A DNA stretch of 64,000 nucleotides, from contig JAULSR010000004.1 of NCBI GenBank assembly GCA_030512295.1, positions 1,426,001 to 1,490,000 on the forward strand. Reading direction: 5' to 3'. A program made the translations under genes and the position numbers. Of this stretch, positions 48,713-60,067 are shown piece after piece. This DNA comes from Bombardia bombarda (lineage: Eukaryota; Ascomycota; Sordariomycetes; Sordariales; Lasiosphaeriaceae). A model generated the notes under the pieces. That model searched no databases, was not told where the DNA came from, and worked only from the letters and a program-made list of their open reading frames with translations. The first letter of the stretch is position 1. Every line of letters begins with the position of its first letter.

Positions 48713-49342
48713 CAAGGAATGGCAGTCACGATAGACCGAAAAATCCACAGCATTACCAAAGGTTTTGGACGCCACTGGACGAACTGACCAATGGCCGAAG
48801 GTTTCAGACATTTTTTCTCACTGTAAGTAAGCAAGCTTCTTGCCTTGTCATTACGTTGTAAACAATTGAAGCTTCGCTTCAATGACTGACTGACACTTGA
48901 CTTTTTTCTCTTCTGGTGGTGGTGGTTAAATACTCTTGATCCTCCCCCGTATCTTCTTCCACTACTTTTACTACTTTTTTGTGTCTGGTGAATATCTTGA
49001 CAACGATTATCTCAGCTCAACCCTTGGTTAAGGTTTCCAGCTTCTGCCCTGTTGATCTTGATCTCTTGTTATAATTATCTTCACTCCCCGTTGTGTCGGC
49101 TCACTTGACTCCTCACATATATACGGAGCACTTGGCCAACTTATTCAATATAATCTCCTCTCTCCATCACTTTCTGTCCCCCCTCAGGCAAGTTCTGACA
49201 AGCCCTTTTCGCAAGGCACTAAACATCCATACAACTGTCAAAAGCATATACATCCATACACTTTGAAGTCCCTCAAAAGAGTTGCTCCCACCCCACCAAC
49301 AACGCTAGCTAGCCCCAGGCACGCCCACGGGTACACGACACG

Positions 49343-50289
49343 ATGGGCGTAGTGAGGACGACATATGTCCAAGGGTCCGGGCCAACGCCACGCAGGGGGC
49401 AGAAGGTTACCATCGAGTATACCGGCTGGCTCAAGGACAGCAGTATGCCGAACAGCAAGGGCCAAGAGTATGTTCCATGTCATTATTTAACCCCATATCC
49501 ATATCTTTGGCAGGCAGTGTTGAGGAAGTATGCTCATGATGCCTGTCTTGACCATCTGCTAACTTGTAGTTCACTTATAACAGGTTTGACTCGTCAGTTG
49601 GGGGCGCCGATTTTGTAACCGAGATTGGGGTTGGGTTGCTCATCAAAGGTTGTAATTATTTCTCATATCAGGTGAAAGCAAAGAGCTAACAATGATATTT
49701 CTCCGATCTGCTAGGCTGGGACGAGGCCGTTCTAGATATGCGAGTCGGCGAGAAGGCTACGCTCGATATCACCAGGTACGTCATTAAAACCATGAGATGT
49801 TGTTGTCCACAAACAGACACTTTTCGCTAATTACTTATACAGTGACTATGGCTATGGAGAGCAGTGAGCAAAACCCCCGTCAACGCACATACTCCTCCCC
49901 CTTTACGTGATTTCAGCTTGAGAGAAGCTGGGACAGATGGATGAAAGGGAAAACGAGATAATAGAGAAAAAAGAGTCGGATTTGGGCCCCTTCTTTCTCG
50001 GTGTCTCACATCTTACAAGACAGACAGAATCAGATCAGCTGCCGTGCAGTGACTGGAGTGATCGCGGGAAAACAAGAAACAAGGCTGACTGAGTATCCTT
50101 TTCGATATGAACTAGCGGATTCCACGGCCACATCCCACCTAAGCAAGACCTCATATTGTAAGTAGCAGTTGCGGACATACTATTTCCCCTTGACTTTTGA
50201 GACTTCCTTGATTTGGCCTCTTTAAACTAACATTTCTGGGTTTTCTTTTTCGCCACAGCGATGTACACCTCAAGGCGATCGCGGACTGA
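49343..50289 (+). CDS. FPR1: FKBP12-type peptidyl-prolyl cis-trans isomerase
   Basis: Six exons (49343-49467, 49584-49648, 49715-49775, 49843-49863, 50116-50157, 50259-50289) give 114 aa, a single FKBP domain. Ligand-pocket positions of human FKBP12 are recognisable: Tyr in EYTGWL, Phe-Asp in EFDSS, Phe in ADFVTEIG, Trp in IKGWDEAV, Tyr in SDYGYGEHG, His-Ile in GHIPP, Phe in LIFDVHL. The pocket Val55 position reads Leu. It catalyses proline isomerisation and would be the receptor for FK506 and rapamycin. Three exons are shorter than 62 bp, and one encodes only seven residues. The donor of intron 2 (GTTGTA) is weak, the others are standard. Intron 4 (252 bp) is far longer than the rest. Confidence 0.9.
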
Positions 50290-50640
50290 AGATGCCTACC
50301 TAGGTAGGTAGTTAAAGTAAGGAGGGACTAGCTCTGCTGTCGGTTGCTTGGGTGTGTGGCTGGGTGGGGTGACGTTGGATGTGGACTACAGCGGGATACC
50401 GAAAAAAACACCAAAAATGGATGGATGGATGGATGGATGGATGGAAGGAAGGAGGGATTGGGCATTATGTTTCTCTCTCACGGGCGACGATGACCGCCAA
50501 AATCAAAAAGAACTTGTGGCAAGCTATTGTATTGTTGTGCTATTTATTGTTGATTTAATTGAATAGTCTTTTTGCCTCGTCCCCTTGTTTGGTTGAGTGC
50601 TGGGGGTATAAAGACAACCACTATATACCCATTTATTGTG
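50290..50640. other. Convergent 3' intergenic region with (ATGG)7
   Basis: Between the FKBP gene and the convergent F-box-like gene. It holds both 3' ends and a seven-unit ATGG microsatellite. No gene. Confidence 0.6.
50417..50444. repeat. (ATGG)7 microsatellite
   Basis: Seven uninterrupted ATGG units downstream of the FKBP gene. Confidence 0.95.
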
Positions 50641-52040
50641 TTAGATATCTCCAGGTGAAAGCTGGGATTGTCGTGTGAGGTCGGACTTGGTATTGTCGTC
50701 GTATACAGCGGCTAGCGTTGAGAGTGTCTGTTCGAGATGTTCGTCTGTTCCCCATTCAATCAAATTCACTCTGAAGCTTTCCCAACAACGGAGCGGCCAC
50801 TTCTTCGCGCCCGATATCTTGTATTTTTCCGAGAGGGTGTTGTTGGGAGACAGGTTGCGGACCCGGCGCAGATGAGCGCGAAGCTGCTTGATCTCGTCGA
50901 CTTTGTGGTTCAGGCATGTCATTTGGTCTAGCAAGTCGTAGCTGCAAACGTTGGTTTTTATTAGTGCGACATATACCAATTGCGATATCTTGCGGATTTG
51001 CAAGTTCGGTAAGGTGGCCTGTGGCATCTCTGTGTCGCGTGCGATTGCAGTTGCTGGTATGCCTGTTGGGATGCCCTGAATATTGTAGTACTCGGCAAGG
51101 TCTGTGAGTATCCCCCAGTTGAACACCAGCAAGGAGTCCAGGTCGTAGTATATCCACTTGGTCTGTGGTTCACCGTCGTCGCCGCCGCCGCCGGGTCTGA
51201 GTCTGACTCAGAGCTTAAGCTGCTTGCGCGTGGGCGGGCGGTCAAAGGTGACGGACGCGTTGCGCTAGGTCTAGTGTACCATGATTGGGAGCAGAACGCA
51301 CTCGTAGAAGCAGGGTGTCTGGTCGCGGCGCTCTTTACTGCGCTTGCCTCGCGACCGCTTTTCCGGCAAGCACAAGCTCACGGGTGTTGCTGCCTCCTTG
51401 AACTCCCAACTGGGACACAACAACTTGTGACGACATTCCGATCCCAGTATACAGCTCCCCTGTCGCAGGTGTGCCGTGCTGGTCCCTATCTGCAGCCGGT
51501 TCACCCAGAAGCCCTTGGCAGGAGGATGACCACGCGAGTACTGAGTGGGCGACGGTTCATAAAAGTGGATGGACAGGGCCTGGTTGGCCGGCGCAGGCTC
51601 CATCCAGTCGAGGATCTGTCGGACGTCGTACACCTTGGCGTGGAACATAAGGATGGCGGCTGGGTTGTAGACGTCCTTGGGCGCGTGAAACTCGATGGCG
51701 ATCTCGTAGGGTTGATAATGCTGAAAGTTGCGGGCCAAAGGTGAGTCCAGGTCGCTGATGGACCACTTCTTGGATAGAGGGCGGCCTGGAAACTGTGCTG
51801 CTTCGAACCTGAGCCACTGGCCATCTGAGCAGTGCGGTTCCAAGATGATACGCAGCTTGGCCAGCTGGATGCGATAAGGCAAACTCGGAGGAATGAGGCC
51901 CCGGGTATGAGAGCGAGGACCTCGGCCCGTGTCACACGGTCGACTTGAAGGAGGCTTTTGAAGTCGTCAAGCCGACCTACCTCGGACCAGATCATAAGTC
52001 TGATCTCGGGGGGCATTCTCTGAAGAGTTGCGGCAGGCAT
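50641..52040 (-). CDS. F-box-like / 2EXR-type protein, frameshifted in this sequence
   Basis: Not a gene I can name. The N-terminus, MPPEIRLMIWSEVGRLDDFKS with an R-A-E-V-L-ALIP continuation, has the LPPEIR.MIW start of fungal F-box-like and 2EXR domains, which bind Skp1 or act in uncharacterised fungal families. The frame changes near 51899-51905 (CCCCGGG on the plus strand); one extra base there joins it to a long downstream frame (LPYRIQLAKLRIILEPH...). A GTGCGT donor at 51301 and CAG acceptor ending at 51203 (99 bp) remove three in-frame stops and lead to an exon with PQTKWIYYDLDSLLVF. With one base added, the model is 433 codons plus stop in consistent phase. Without it the gene is broken. 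The second exon is less secure than the first. Confidence 0.5.
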
Positions 52041-53315
52041 TTTGAGAGAATGATACCTTATGTCCCTGGATGAGTTTAAGAGAATGGATACAGAATGGTG
52101 AAAGGAATCTGGAGATCGACTTGGAACCTAGCTTTTAAATGGCAACTAAAAGCACGGTTCGGACAAAGCTCTGCAAGCCATCCTAAAGTTTGGTGTTAAA
52201 GTTGTGACAGCTTGTAGATTTGGTAGCCTGAGGATCAGCATCTTAATACGATAACCTAAAGCATGATGCACCAAAGAAACCATATCAAACTAGGTTATGG
52301 CAGATATCGAGACCAAGGGTGGATGTGAGCATGGCATGCGCACTTCGTTGCAATGTTGTTCATCGAGCGTTTGACAATTCTTCATTGTTCTGTTATCTAG
52401 TAGTAGAGATTTTATGGAGAAGAAACTTAACTTTCAGAAAGCAGGAAAGGTTGACTGATAATCATATGGGATTCGGGTAAGTGGTGCTCAGAATGCGATG
52501 ACTGCTGATGAGCCTTCAGTCTCGGTCTTTGAATCAAGAAAACAAAGAGCGCGTTGGGTTTGCTGGTTGGACGAATTTCTCGCACATTTCATGACCCTCC
52601 AGATGAGTGGTGATAGTTTCCCTGTTTTGGAGGATGCAAAACGGCAGCTGGCAGCTGGCTTACACAATCGCTCTGGGTTAGTAATGTACCTCGGTACCTT
52701 TAGTGGGGCAGCCTTGGAACTCAAGCAAGGGTGGCACGGCAGGCAGGATGGAAGGCAGACAGGCACCTGGCCGGGCCCCCGCTAGTGGTTAGAAATCAGG
52801 GCCTTGGCGTCTGGCGTCAGGCGCCCGTTCCCCTCCACAGCGCGGACGGATGCGTGTCACAGTTACTGCATCCGCCGGTTGAGCTTTGCTTTGCCATCTG
52901 TGACTCTCCAAGCCCGAGGACAAATCTTTTTCCTGTGATAGTGCTTCTAGAATTTTTTGATTTGAATGCAAAAACCACAACTGCTCATTGACTGTCTTTC
53001 GCGGCGCCATTCTTGTCGCTTCCAGTGACTTGCGTCTGCGTCATCCCGTCCCCGCAGTTTCCCACGACAACCAAAGCTGTTCCCTGACCTTTCTTACCTA
53101 GCTGGTGGCGGGGCTGACCTGTAACCTCCCACTTCCATTTCACCTTCCATACCTATCAATCCCGACACATAACACCCGCGTCTCGCTCGCCCTCCTAACA
53201 CTCCATCTACCATCCACTTTTTATTTGCAGTACTGCAACGAGAGACTGAACAGTAGCCAAGCTGGGGAAGCGCAAAACATCTGAAGGGGATCTACCATTC
53301 TCCGTCAAAAGAACC
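52041..53315. other. Divergent promoter region, F-box-like gene / UBA1
   Basis: About 1.3 kb. An open frame at 52498-52785 on the plus strand has no recognisable features and I do not call it. The last 300 bp are pyrimidine-rich and form the UBA1 leader. Confidence 0.5.
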
Positions 53316-56300
53316 ATGACTGTAAGCTGGCCCCTCCCCCGCCAGTCCGACTCGTCTCGCCTACCCGACGCCCCCGACGCCCCCGACATTCTACATCATC
53401 GAGCATCCTCTAACCCTCTTCTCCAGGACAATAGGCTCCCCGAGGTCGACCTCGTGACCAGGATGCAGGTCGACGAGTCTGTCGTCGGCTCGACCGAGAT
53501 CGACGAATCCCTCTACAGTCGCCAGCTCTATGTCTTGGGCCACGAGGCCATGAAGCGCATGAGCGCCTCGAATGTTCTTATTGTTGGCCTCAAGGGTCTC
53601 GGCGTCGAGATCGCCAAGAATATCGCGCTGGCCGGCGTCAAGAGCCTCACCCTCTTCGACCCCACCCCTACCGCCATCGCAGATCTCTCATCGCAGTTCT
53701 TCCTTCGCCCGAGGATGTCGGCAAGCCTCGCGACCAGATCACGGCCCCCGTGTAGCTGAGCTCAACGCATACACTCCCGTGCTTATCCACAACTCTACCG
53801 GGTATGTAGGAGGACCATAACGCACAGCACTTCGTACAAGGAAAAGGGGCGGGATGTTTCTTAAGCTGACAGATACCTCGATTTAGTCTCGGCGAGAACC
53901 TATCACAGTTCGACAAATACCAAGTTGTCGTCCTCACCAACACTCCCCTTCACCTGCAGCTTACCATCGGCGACTACTGCCACCAAAAGGGTATTTATTT
54001 TGTTGCTGCCGAGACCGCCGGTCTTTTTGGAACCATTTTCTGCGACTTTGGCGAGAAATTCACCGTTATCGATTCGACGGGCGAGAACCCTCTCAACGGG
54101 ATCGTCGCTGGAATCGACGAGGAGGGCCTGGTCTCCGCCCTCGACGAGACCCGACATGGGCTTGAGGACGGCGACTATGTGACCTTCACAGAGGTCGAGG
54201 GCATGGAGGCCCTCAATCGCTGCGAGCCTCGAAAGGTCACGGTCAAGGGTCCTTACACCTTTTCGATCGGAGATGTGTCTGGTCTCGGCCAGTACGTGCG
54301 AGGAGGTCTATACCAACAAGTCAAGATGCCCAAGTTCCTCGACTTCAAGAGCATCTCTGAGGCTATTAAGGATCCCGAATTTGTCATTTCCGACTTCGCC
54401 AAATTTGACCGCCCGAGCAGCTACATGTTGGCTTCCAGGCTCTGCATGCCTTCATCCAGAATACGGGCCATTACCCACGACCAATGAACTTGGACGATGC
54501 CGAGGTTGTCCTTCAGTCCGCCAAAGCCTTTGCGCAGTCGCGCGGTGCCGATATTGAGTTTGATGATAAGCTTCTTCGTGAGCTTAGCTTTCAGGCGACG
54601 GGCGATCTCAGTCCCATGGCGGCATTCTTTGGAGGTCTCGCCGCCCAGGAAGTCCTGAAGGCCGTGTCAGGAAAATTCCACCCTGTGAAGCAATACATGT
54701 ACTTTGACTCGCTTGAGTCCCTCCCGACAAGCGTCAAGCGCTCTGAAGAGCTGTGCAAGCCCCTTGGGAGCCGTTACGATGGGCAGATTGCTGTCTTTGG
54801 CAGCGAGTTTCAGGAAAAGATTTCAAATGTCAAGCAGTTCTTGGTCGGCGCTGGCGCCATTGGCTGCGAGATGTTGAAGAACTGGGCTATGATTGGTCTC
54901 GGAACCGGCCCCAATGGCAAGATCACGGTTACCGATATGGACTCGATTGAGAAGAGCAACCTGAACAGGCAGTTCTTGTTCCGACCTAAGGATGTCGGTG
55001 GAATGAAGAGTGATTGCGCGGCGCAGGCTGTGCAGGCTATGAACCCCGACCTTGTCGGCCATATCGTGTGCCTCAAGGATCGTGTAAGCCAGGACACTGA
55101 ACACATCTTCAACGAGGATTTCTGGAACGAGTTGGATGGTGTTACCAATGCGCTGGACAACGTTGAGGCCAGAACTTATGTCGACAGAAGATGCGTCTTC
55201 TTCCACAAGCCCCTTCTGGAGAGCGGTACGCTTGGGACAAAGGGCAACACTCAGGTTGTCCTCCCTAGACTCACCGAGTCGTACTCGTCTTCTCAGGACC
55301 CGCCAGAGCAGTCATTCCCTATGTGCACTCTTCGCAGTTTCCCTAACAATATTAACCACACAATCGCCTGGGCTCGCGAGCTTTTCGAGAGCTCTTTTGT
55401 CAAGCCGGCCGAGACGGTAAACCTCTACCTTACGCAGCCCAACTACCTCGAGTCAACCCTCAAACAGGGTGGAAACGAAAAGGCGACGCTGGAGATGCTG
55501 GTTGATTATCTGAAAAACGAGCGGGCACTTACATTTGAGGACTGTGTTCAGTGGGCTCGGATGCTGTTTGAGAAGCAGTATAACAACGCTATTCAACAGT
55601 TGCTCTTTAACTTCCCCAAAGACGCTGTTTCGTCGAGTGGAACCCCCTTCTGGTCTGGTCCGAAGCGGGCGCCTGACCCGCTCAAGTTCGACCCGGAGAA
55701 CCCGACTCACTACTCGTTCCTGGAGGCGGCGACTAATCTCCATGCTTTCAACTATAACATCAACCTAAAGGGCAAGGGCAAGGTTGACTATCTGAATGCT
55801 CTCGATTCCATGATCATTCCCGACTTCTCCCCGGACTCCAAGGTCAAGATCCAGGCCGATGATAAGGATCCTGTAAGTACTGCCAACCCTTCAGCTTGGG
55901 AGATTTTTGAGCTAACGATACATGTAGGATCCGAATGCTGCGGGCGCTGGCGCGTTTGATGACGATACCGAGCTGCAGAATATTGCGAATCAGATTCCAG
56001 ACGCCAAGTCTATGGCCGGATTTAAGCTCACCCCCGTAGAGTTTGAGAAGGACGACGACACCAACTACCATATTGACTTCATTACGGCTGCTAGCAACCT
56101 GCGTGCCGAGAACTACAAGATTGAGCAGGCGGACCGCCACAAGACCAAGTTCATCGCGGGCAAGATCATCCCCGCCATCGCCACGACTACCGCTCTTGTC
56201 ACGGGCCTGGTTGTCCTGGAGCTGTACAAGATTATCGATGGCAAGGACGACATCGAGCAGTACAAGAACGGCTTCATCAACCTCGCGCTGCCCTTCTTCG

Positions 56301-56665
56301 GCTTCAGCGAGCCGATCGCCAGTCCCAAAGTGGAGTACAACGGCCCCAACGGCAAGGTGACGTTGGACAAGATCTGGGACCGGTTCGAGATCAAGGACAT
56401 CACGCTGCAGGAGCTCATTGACGAGTTTGCGAAGAAGGGGCTGAGCATCTCGATGCTGAGCTCGGGCGTCAGCCTGCTATACGCGGCCTTCTTCCCGCCG
56501 GCCAAGCTCAAGGAGAAGTACTCAATGAAGCTGAGCCAGCTGGTTGAGACGGTGTCTAAGAAGCCGATCCCGGAACACCAGAAGGAGGTTATCTTTGAGG
56601 TGGTGACGGAGGACGCGGATGGGGAGGATGTAGAGGTGCCTTATATCAAGGTCAATATTAGGTGA
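53316..56665 (+). CDS. UBA1: Ubiquitin-activating enzyme E1 (three frameshifts in this sequence)
   Basis: Four exons (53316-53321, 53427-53801, 53887-55872, 55928-56665). E1 adenylates ubiquitin with ATP and transfers it to its own cysteine, feeding all E2 enzymes. Visible: inactive adenylation half ([20 protein letters not shown]); active half with [16 protein letters not shown] and [17 protein letters not shown]; catalytic Cys in SFPMCTLRS (codon 55324-55326); C-terminal ubiquitin-fold domain ending [13 protein letters not shown]. Three single C losses shift the frame: CCC at 53708-53710, CCCCC at 53745-53749, CCC at 54412-54414. Each shift abandons textbook E1 sequence that resumes in another frame. 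Adding one base at each gives 3108 nt, exactly 1035 codons plus stop. Intron 1 (105 bp) is stop-free and a multiple of three, so retention would insert 35 residues. Exon 1 would encode only Met-Thr. Confidence 0.96.
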
Positions 56666-58356
56666 AGTGGTTGTGGGGAAGGGGGGGGGGGGGGTGGGAC
56701 ATTGAATGGGATGAAATGGTTGGCAATTCCGGGAGGAAGTGGGTCATTTATATTTACATGATGTCTAGGAAATACAGAGGGTAGCAGCGCATAACAATAA
56801 CACACAACAACACACAACAACACACAACAAGAGTGTGGTTTATGGAATAGATGCAGTATGGGAAGTATTTTCATATGGGCTTGTGTTCTTTGTTTTTTGT
56901 TTTTTTTTTGACTATGGGATGGAGGGGGAGGATGGGGGAGGGAAGCGAGATATGGTTAAATTCTGAGCTGAGATTTCTTTGCAGGGCTTCAGTCCATTCG
57001 ATGTGCATAGACACGACGCAGCGTGAGGGCTGCTGTGGTATGGGGATAGATGCGTATACATACAGTAAAAGGTTGGTGGTAAGGTACCTTGGGCTAGGGA
57101 GTGGTTATATGACCAGCGCGAAATTCACTTTTGTTTTTGATAATTGATATGTGTTGCATCCCTTTTGGGTGAGTAGCATGGCGATGTTTGGGATCAAGCT
57201 GGCTACCCAGATAGTGTAACTACATGCTAGACGCCATGTGCTTCTCCTATTTTTATTTTTAGATATTTAAATAATTGAATGTCAGTGTGCCAAAAAAAAA
57301 TTGTCAATGTGATATGTGAAACAGGTAGAACAAAATACAGCGAAACAAAAACCAAAATGGCAAAAACATACAGCACCAGGGATTCGCTGGTCGTCACCGA
57401 CCCAACTACTAGTCTGGCGATTAGTGGCTTATCTAGGGCAGAGCGGACGGGATGCCGAGTTTTCCACTATCTATGGCCGTATGTGCCTAGTACGGGACAA
57501 ACTTTTATTCATATACCCATTCTACGAATTTTCCCCCATTCATCATTCACATGTCTCTCTGGCCCTGTTCAACATGCTCTTTCTTCAAACGCTTCTGTGG
57601 TTGCTTGATCTCTTTTTACTGGTCAAGGGGTATCAAACTCTCGAGTCTAGCCATTCTGTGGATTAAGACGTTCATTGCTCTGTATGTGTATTGTGTATGG
57701 GTAGTGTTTGTCGCAATTCCCAGTAGTGGAAAACATGGAAGAAATCAATCTGATTCCCAAGCTCTCCGACTCTTGTTGGGTTCATGACTGGCTTTACGTC
57801 ACCATTTGTCAAAAAAAGTCCATGGGGATTTATGAGTGGAGAGTGAAGTGGATGGGCAGAGATGGGGTCCTTTGTCATCCGTTGTAAATGGTGGACTTTA
57901 GCGCGTGGGGTACTTAGTAAGTCGCCTGCGTTCCCAGGTGTCCCATCACGAGTACTTACCTATCGTGTTCAGTGAGCTTAGAAAGTCAGTTATTTCGACG
58001 ATTTTTGGGAGTAAAAAGGAGAGAATATAATACAAAGTAAGCAATTGCAGATTTGTTACTATTGATAAGGCGTAGATAATAGGTGCACCATGTGTTTTGT
58101 CAGCCATTGCATCATTGCCTTCTCCGCGGACGATGGGTGGTGTAGGTACCTAGGTATGTGGTTGTTTGGCGAACCAATTATTTGTATTCCTTATCCGAGT
58201 CGGGAAAAGGAGGGAAAGAGGGGGAAGACGGCAAGAAAGCAAGCAACCATCCCGCAAGCAGCGAAAACTAAGTGTAATCCATTTACAAGTACTTATATAT
58301 CTAATTTGGATTTTGGACTTTGTAGGTAATCATCCATCATATTCTTCTTCTCGTCG
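56666..58356. other. Intergenic region between UBA1 and ECM4
   Basis: About 1.7 kb. The UBA1 3' end carries a G-run (56680-56693) and a tandem ACACAACA repeat (56803-56830). The rest is AT-rich with no coding features; the ECM4 promoter lies before 58357. Confidence 0.5.
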
Positions 58357-60067
58357 ATGAACAGCTTGAGGATTGGTCTTGCTTGCCGTCGTTCATCCGA
58401 TTATAAGACATCGCTCGCCTGTTTCGCTACTTATTCGAGGCACATATCATCATCGCCATTGACATCATCGCCATTGACATCATCGTCTTTTTCACGACAC
58501 GCACAGTTTAGACGACAACGTCAACGACAAGAGCTATTCTTTTCCACATCACGTACTAGAAAGCTTAGAAAAACCATGGTATGTGAATGTCTTTCTTAAC
58601 AATTAATGTGCTGCCCTGTACTGTTATGGTGTTGTAACCGTGGAGCGGTGCATGCCATGGCGCAAAAAGCGGGGAAAGGGGGGTTCTTCACTTGTTGTTG
58701 CCCTTCACAGGATTCCAAACCTTTGACATATATGGATGCTATTGTTAACATCACCTTCCCAAACACAGACTTCCACCCAAGAGACAAAGATTACGGACTG
58801 GGTGGTGCCCAGCGACAAGTCGGGCGAGTTCAAGCGCCAGCAGAGTTCGTTCCGCAACTTCATCTCTAGGGAGAAGGGCGCCGAGTTCCCGCCCGAGAAG
58901 GGCAGGTACCATCTCTACGTCAGCTATGCTTGTCCGTGGGTGAGTGATGATATCTCCTTTTTTGCTTCTTTCCCCCTTGTTTAGTCACAGCCGCTAACTG
59001 AACAAAAGGCCACCCGTTGTCTCATCGCGCGGAAACTCAAGGGCCTTGAGGATATCATCTCCTTCTCCTCTGTGCACTGGCATATGGGACCCAAAGGTAA
59101 GTCAACAGCCCTAGGTATTCTAGATCTCTGAACGAACCTGCTAATACATGAGAAGGCTGGCGCTTCGCAACGCCCGAGGACACAGACGCCGAAGGCGAGA
59201 ACGTGATCCCAGCCCCCGTCGAGGGCCACGAGAAGTTCACCCACATCCGCGAGGTCTACTTCCAGGTCAACCCCGACTACCAAGGCCGCTTCACCGTCCC
59301 CGTCTTGTACGACAAGGTGCAAAAGACCATTGTCAGCAACGAGAGCAGCGAGATTCTGCGCATGTTTGGCACCGAGTTTGACGACATCATTGACGAAAAG
59401 TACCGCAGCGTGGACCTCTACCCCGGGGCTCTGCGCAAGGAGATCGACGCGGCCCACGAGTGGCAGTACGACAAGATCAACAACGGCGTCTACAAGTCGG
59501 GCTTCGCCACGACCCAGGAGGCCTACGAGCGCAACGTCGTTGCCCTCTTTGACGCCCTCGACAAGGCCGAGGCCCATCTGAACTCGAGCGAAGGGCCGTA
59601 TTATTTTGGCAAGGACATTACCGAGGTTGATGTTCGACTGTAAGTCACTACCCTCTCAATGAGTAACTGAAAAAGAAGAAGACGATGCCAACCTGATGTC
59701 GCGAAATAGCTGGGTGACTATTATCCGGTTTGATGTGAGTTATTTCCACAGTCATGCTGTTAGATTCAAAAAAAAGAGAAAGGGACTGACAAAAGTAAAC
59801 AAACAGCCCGTCTACGTCCAACACTTCAAGTGCAACATCCGGGACATTCGCTCTGGCTACCCGGCCCTGCACAAGTGGATGCGCCACCTGTACTGGAACG
59901 TGCCAGCCTTCCGCGACTCGACAAACTTCTTGCACATCAAGAGCCACTACACTCGCTCGCACACCCAGATCAACCCCCTCTCCATCACACCGCTCGGCCC
60001 CGTGCCCGACATTCTGCCGCTGGAGGAGGAGGTGCCTGCCGTCAAGGCTGCTGCTGGGAAAGCTTGA
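58357..60067 (+). CDS. ECM4: Glutathionyl-hydroquinone reductase (Xi/omega-class GST, ECM4 family)
   Basis: Six exons (58357-58578, 58769-58939, 59009-59096, 59156-59639, 59710-59734, 59807-60067), 416 aa. The core begins TKITDWVVPSDKSGEF and has the catalytic CPW motif at residues 129-131, exactly at an exon border, then HWHMGPKGWRF, YFQVNPDYQGRFTVPVLYD and NESSEILRMF segments diagnostic of the family. It reduces glutathionyl-hydroquinones using glutathione. The first exon adds a 73-residue Arg/Ser-rich, acid-poor leader that looks like a mitochondrial presequence and ends in a second Met, directly before the exon 2 core. Starting at the second Met (58576) would give a cytosolic form. The leader contains an in-frame duplication (SSPLTSSPLTSS). 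Exon 5 encodes only eight residues. Confidence 0.93.

Larger units (their letters stand above)
40307..49342. other. Gene-poor block (about 9 kb)
   Basis: I find no convincing protein gene on either strand: open frames are short, overlap in several frames and have no recognisable motifs. It holds the MSB2 and FKBP promoters and several odd elements listed separately: hairpin cluster, G25 run, 5S-like fragment, AT-rich island. Simple repeats include a GGTGCA run (40955-40976), CGAC repeats (42443-42460), CAGA followed by GC repeats (47966-47995) and GGTA repeats (48125-48155). Confidence 0.6.

Noticed and set aside
51182..51200. A fourth-gene-type missing C near 51195 in the F-box-like gene
   Set aside because: An extra C would join an SESDSDP reading to the downstream exon, but a 99-bp intron with good splice sites (51203-51301) explains the stops without any sequence change.
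52498..52785. Small plus-strand open frame upstream of UBA1
   Set aside because: 95 codons without a motif, homology or splice support; it lies in the UBA1/F-box promoter region.
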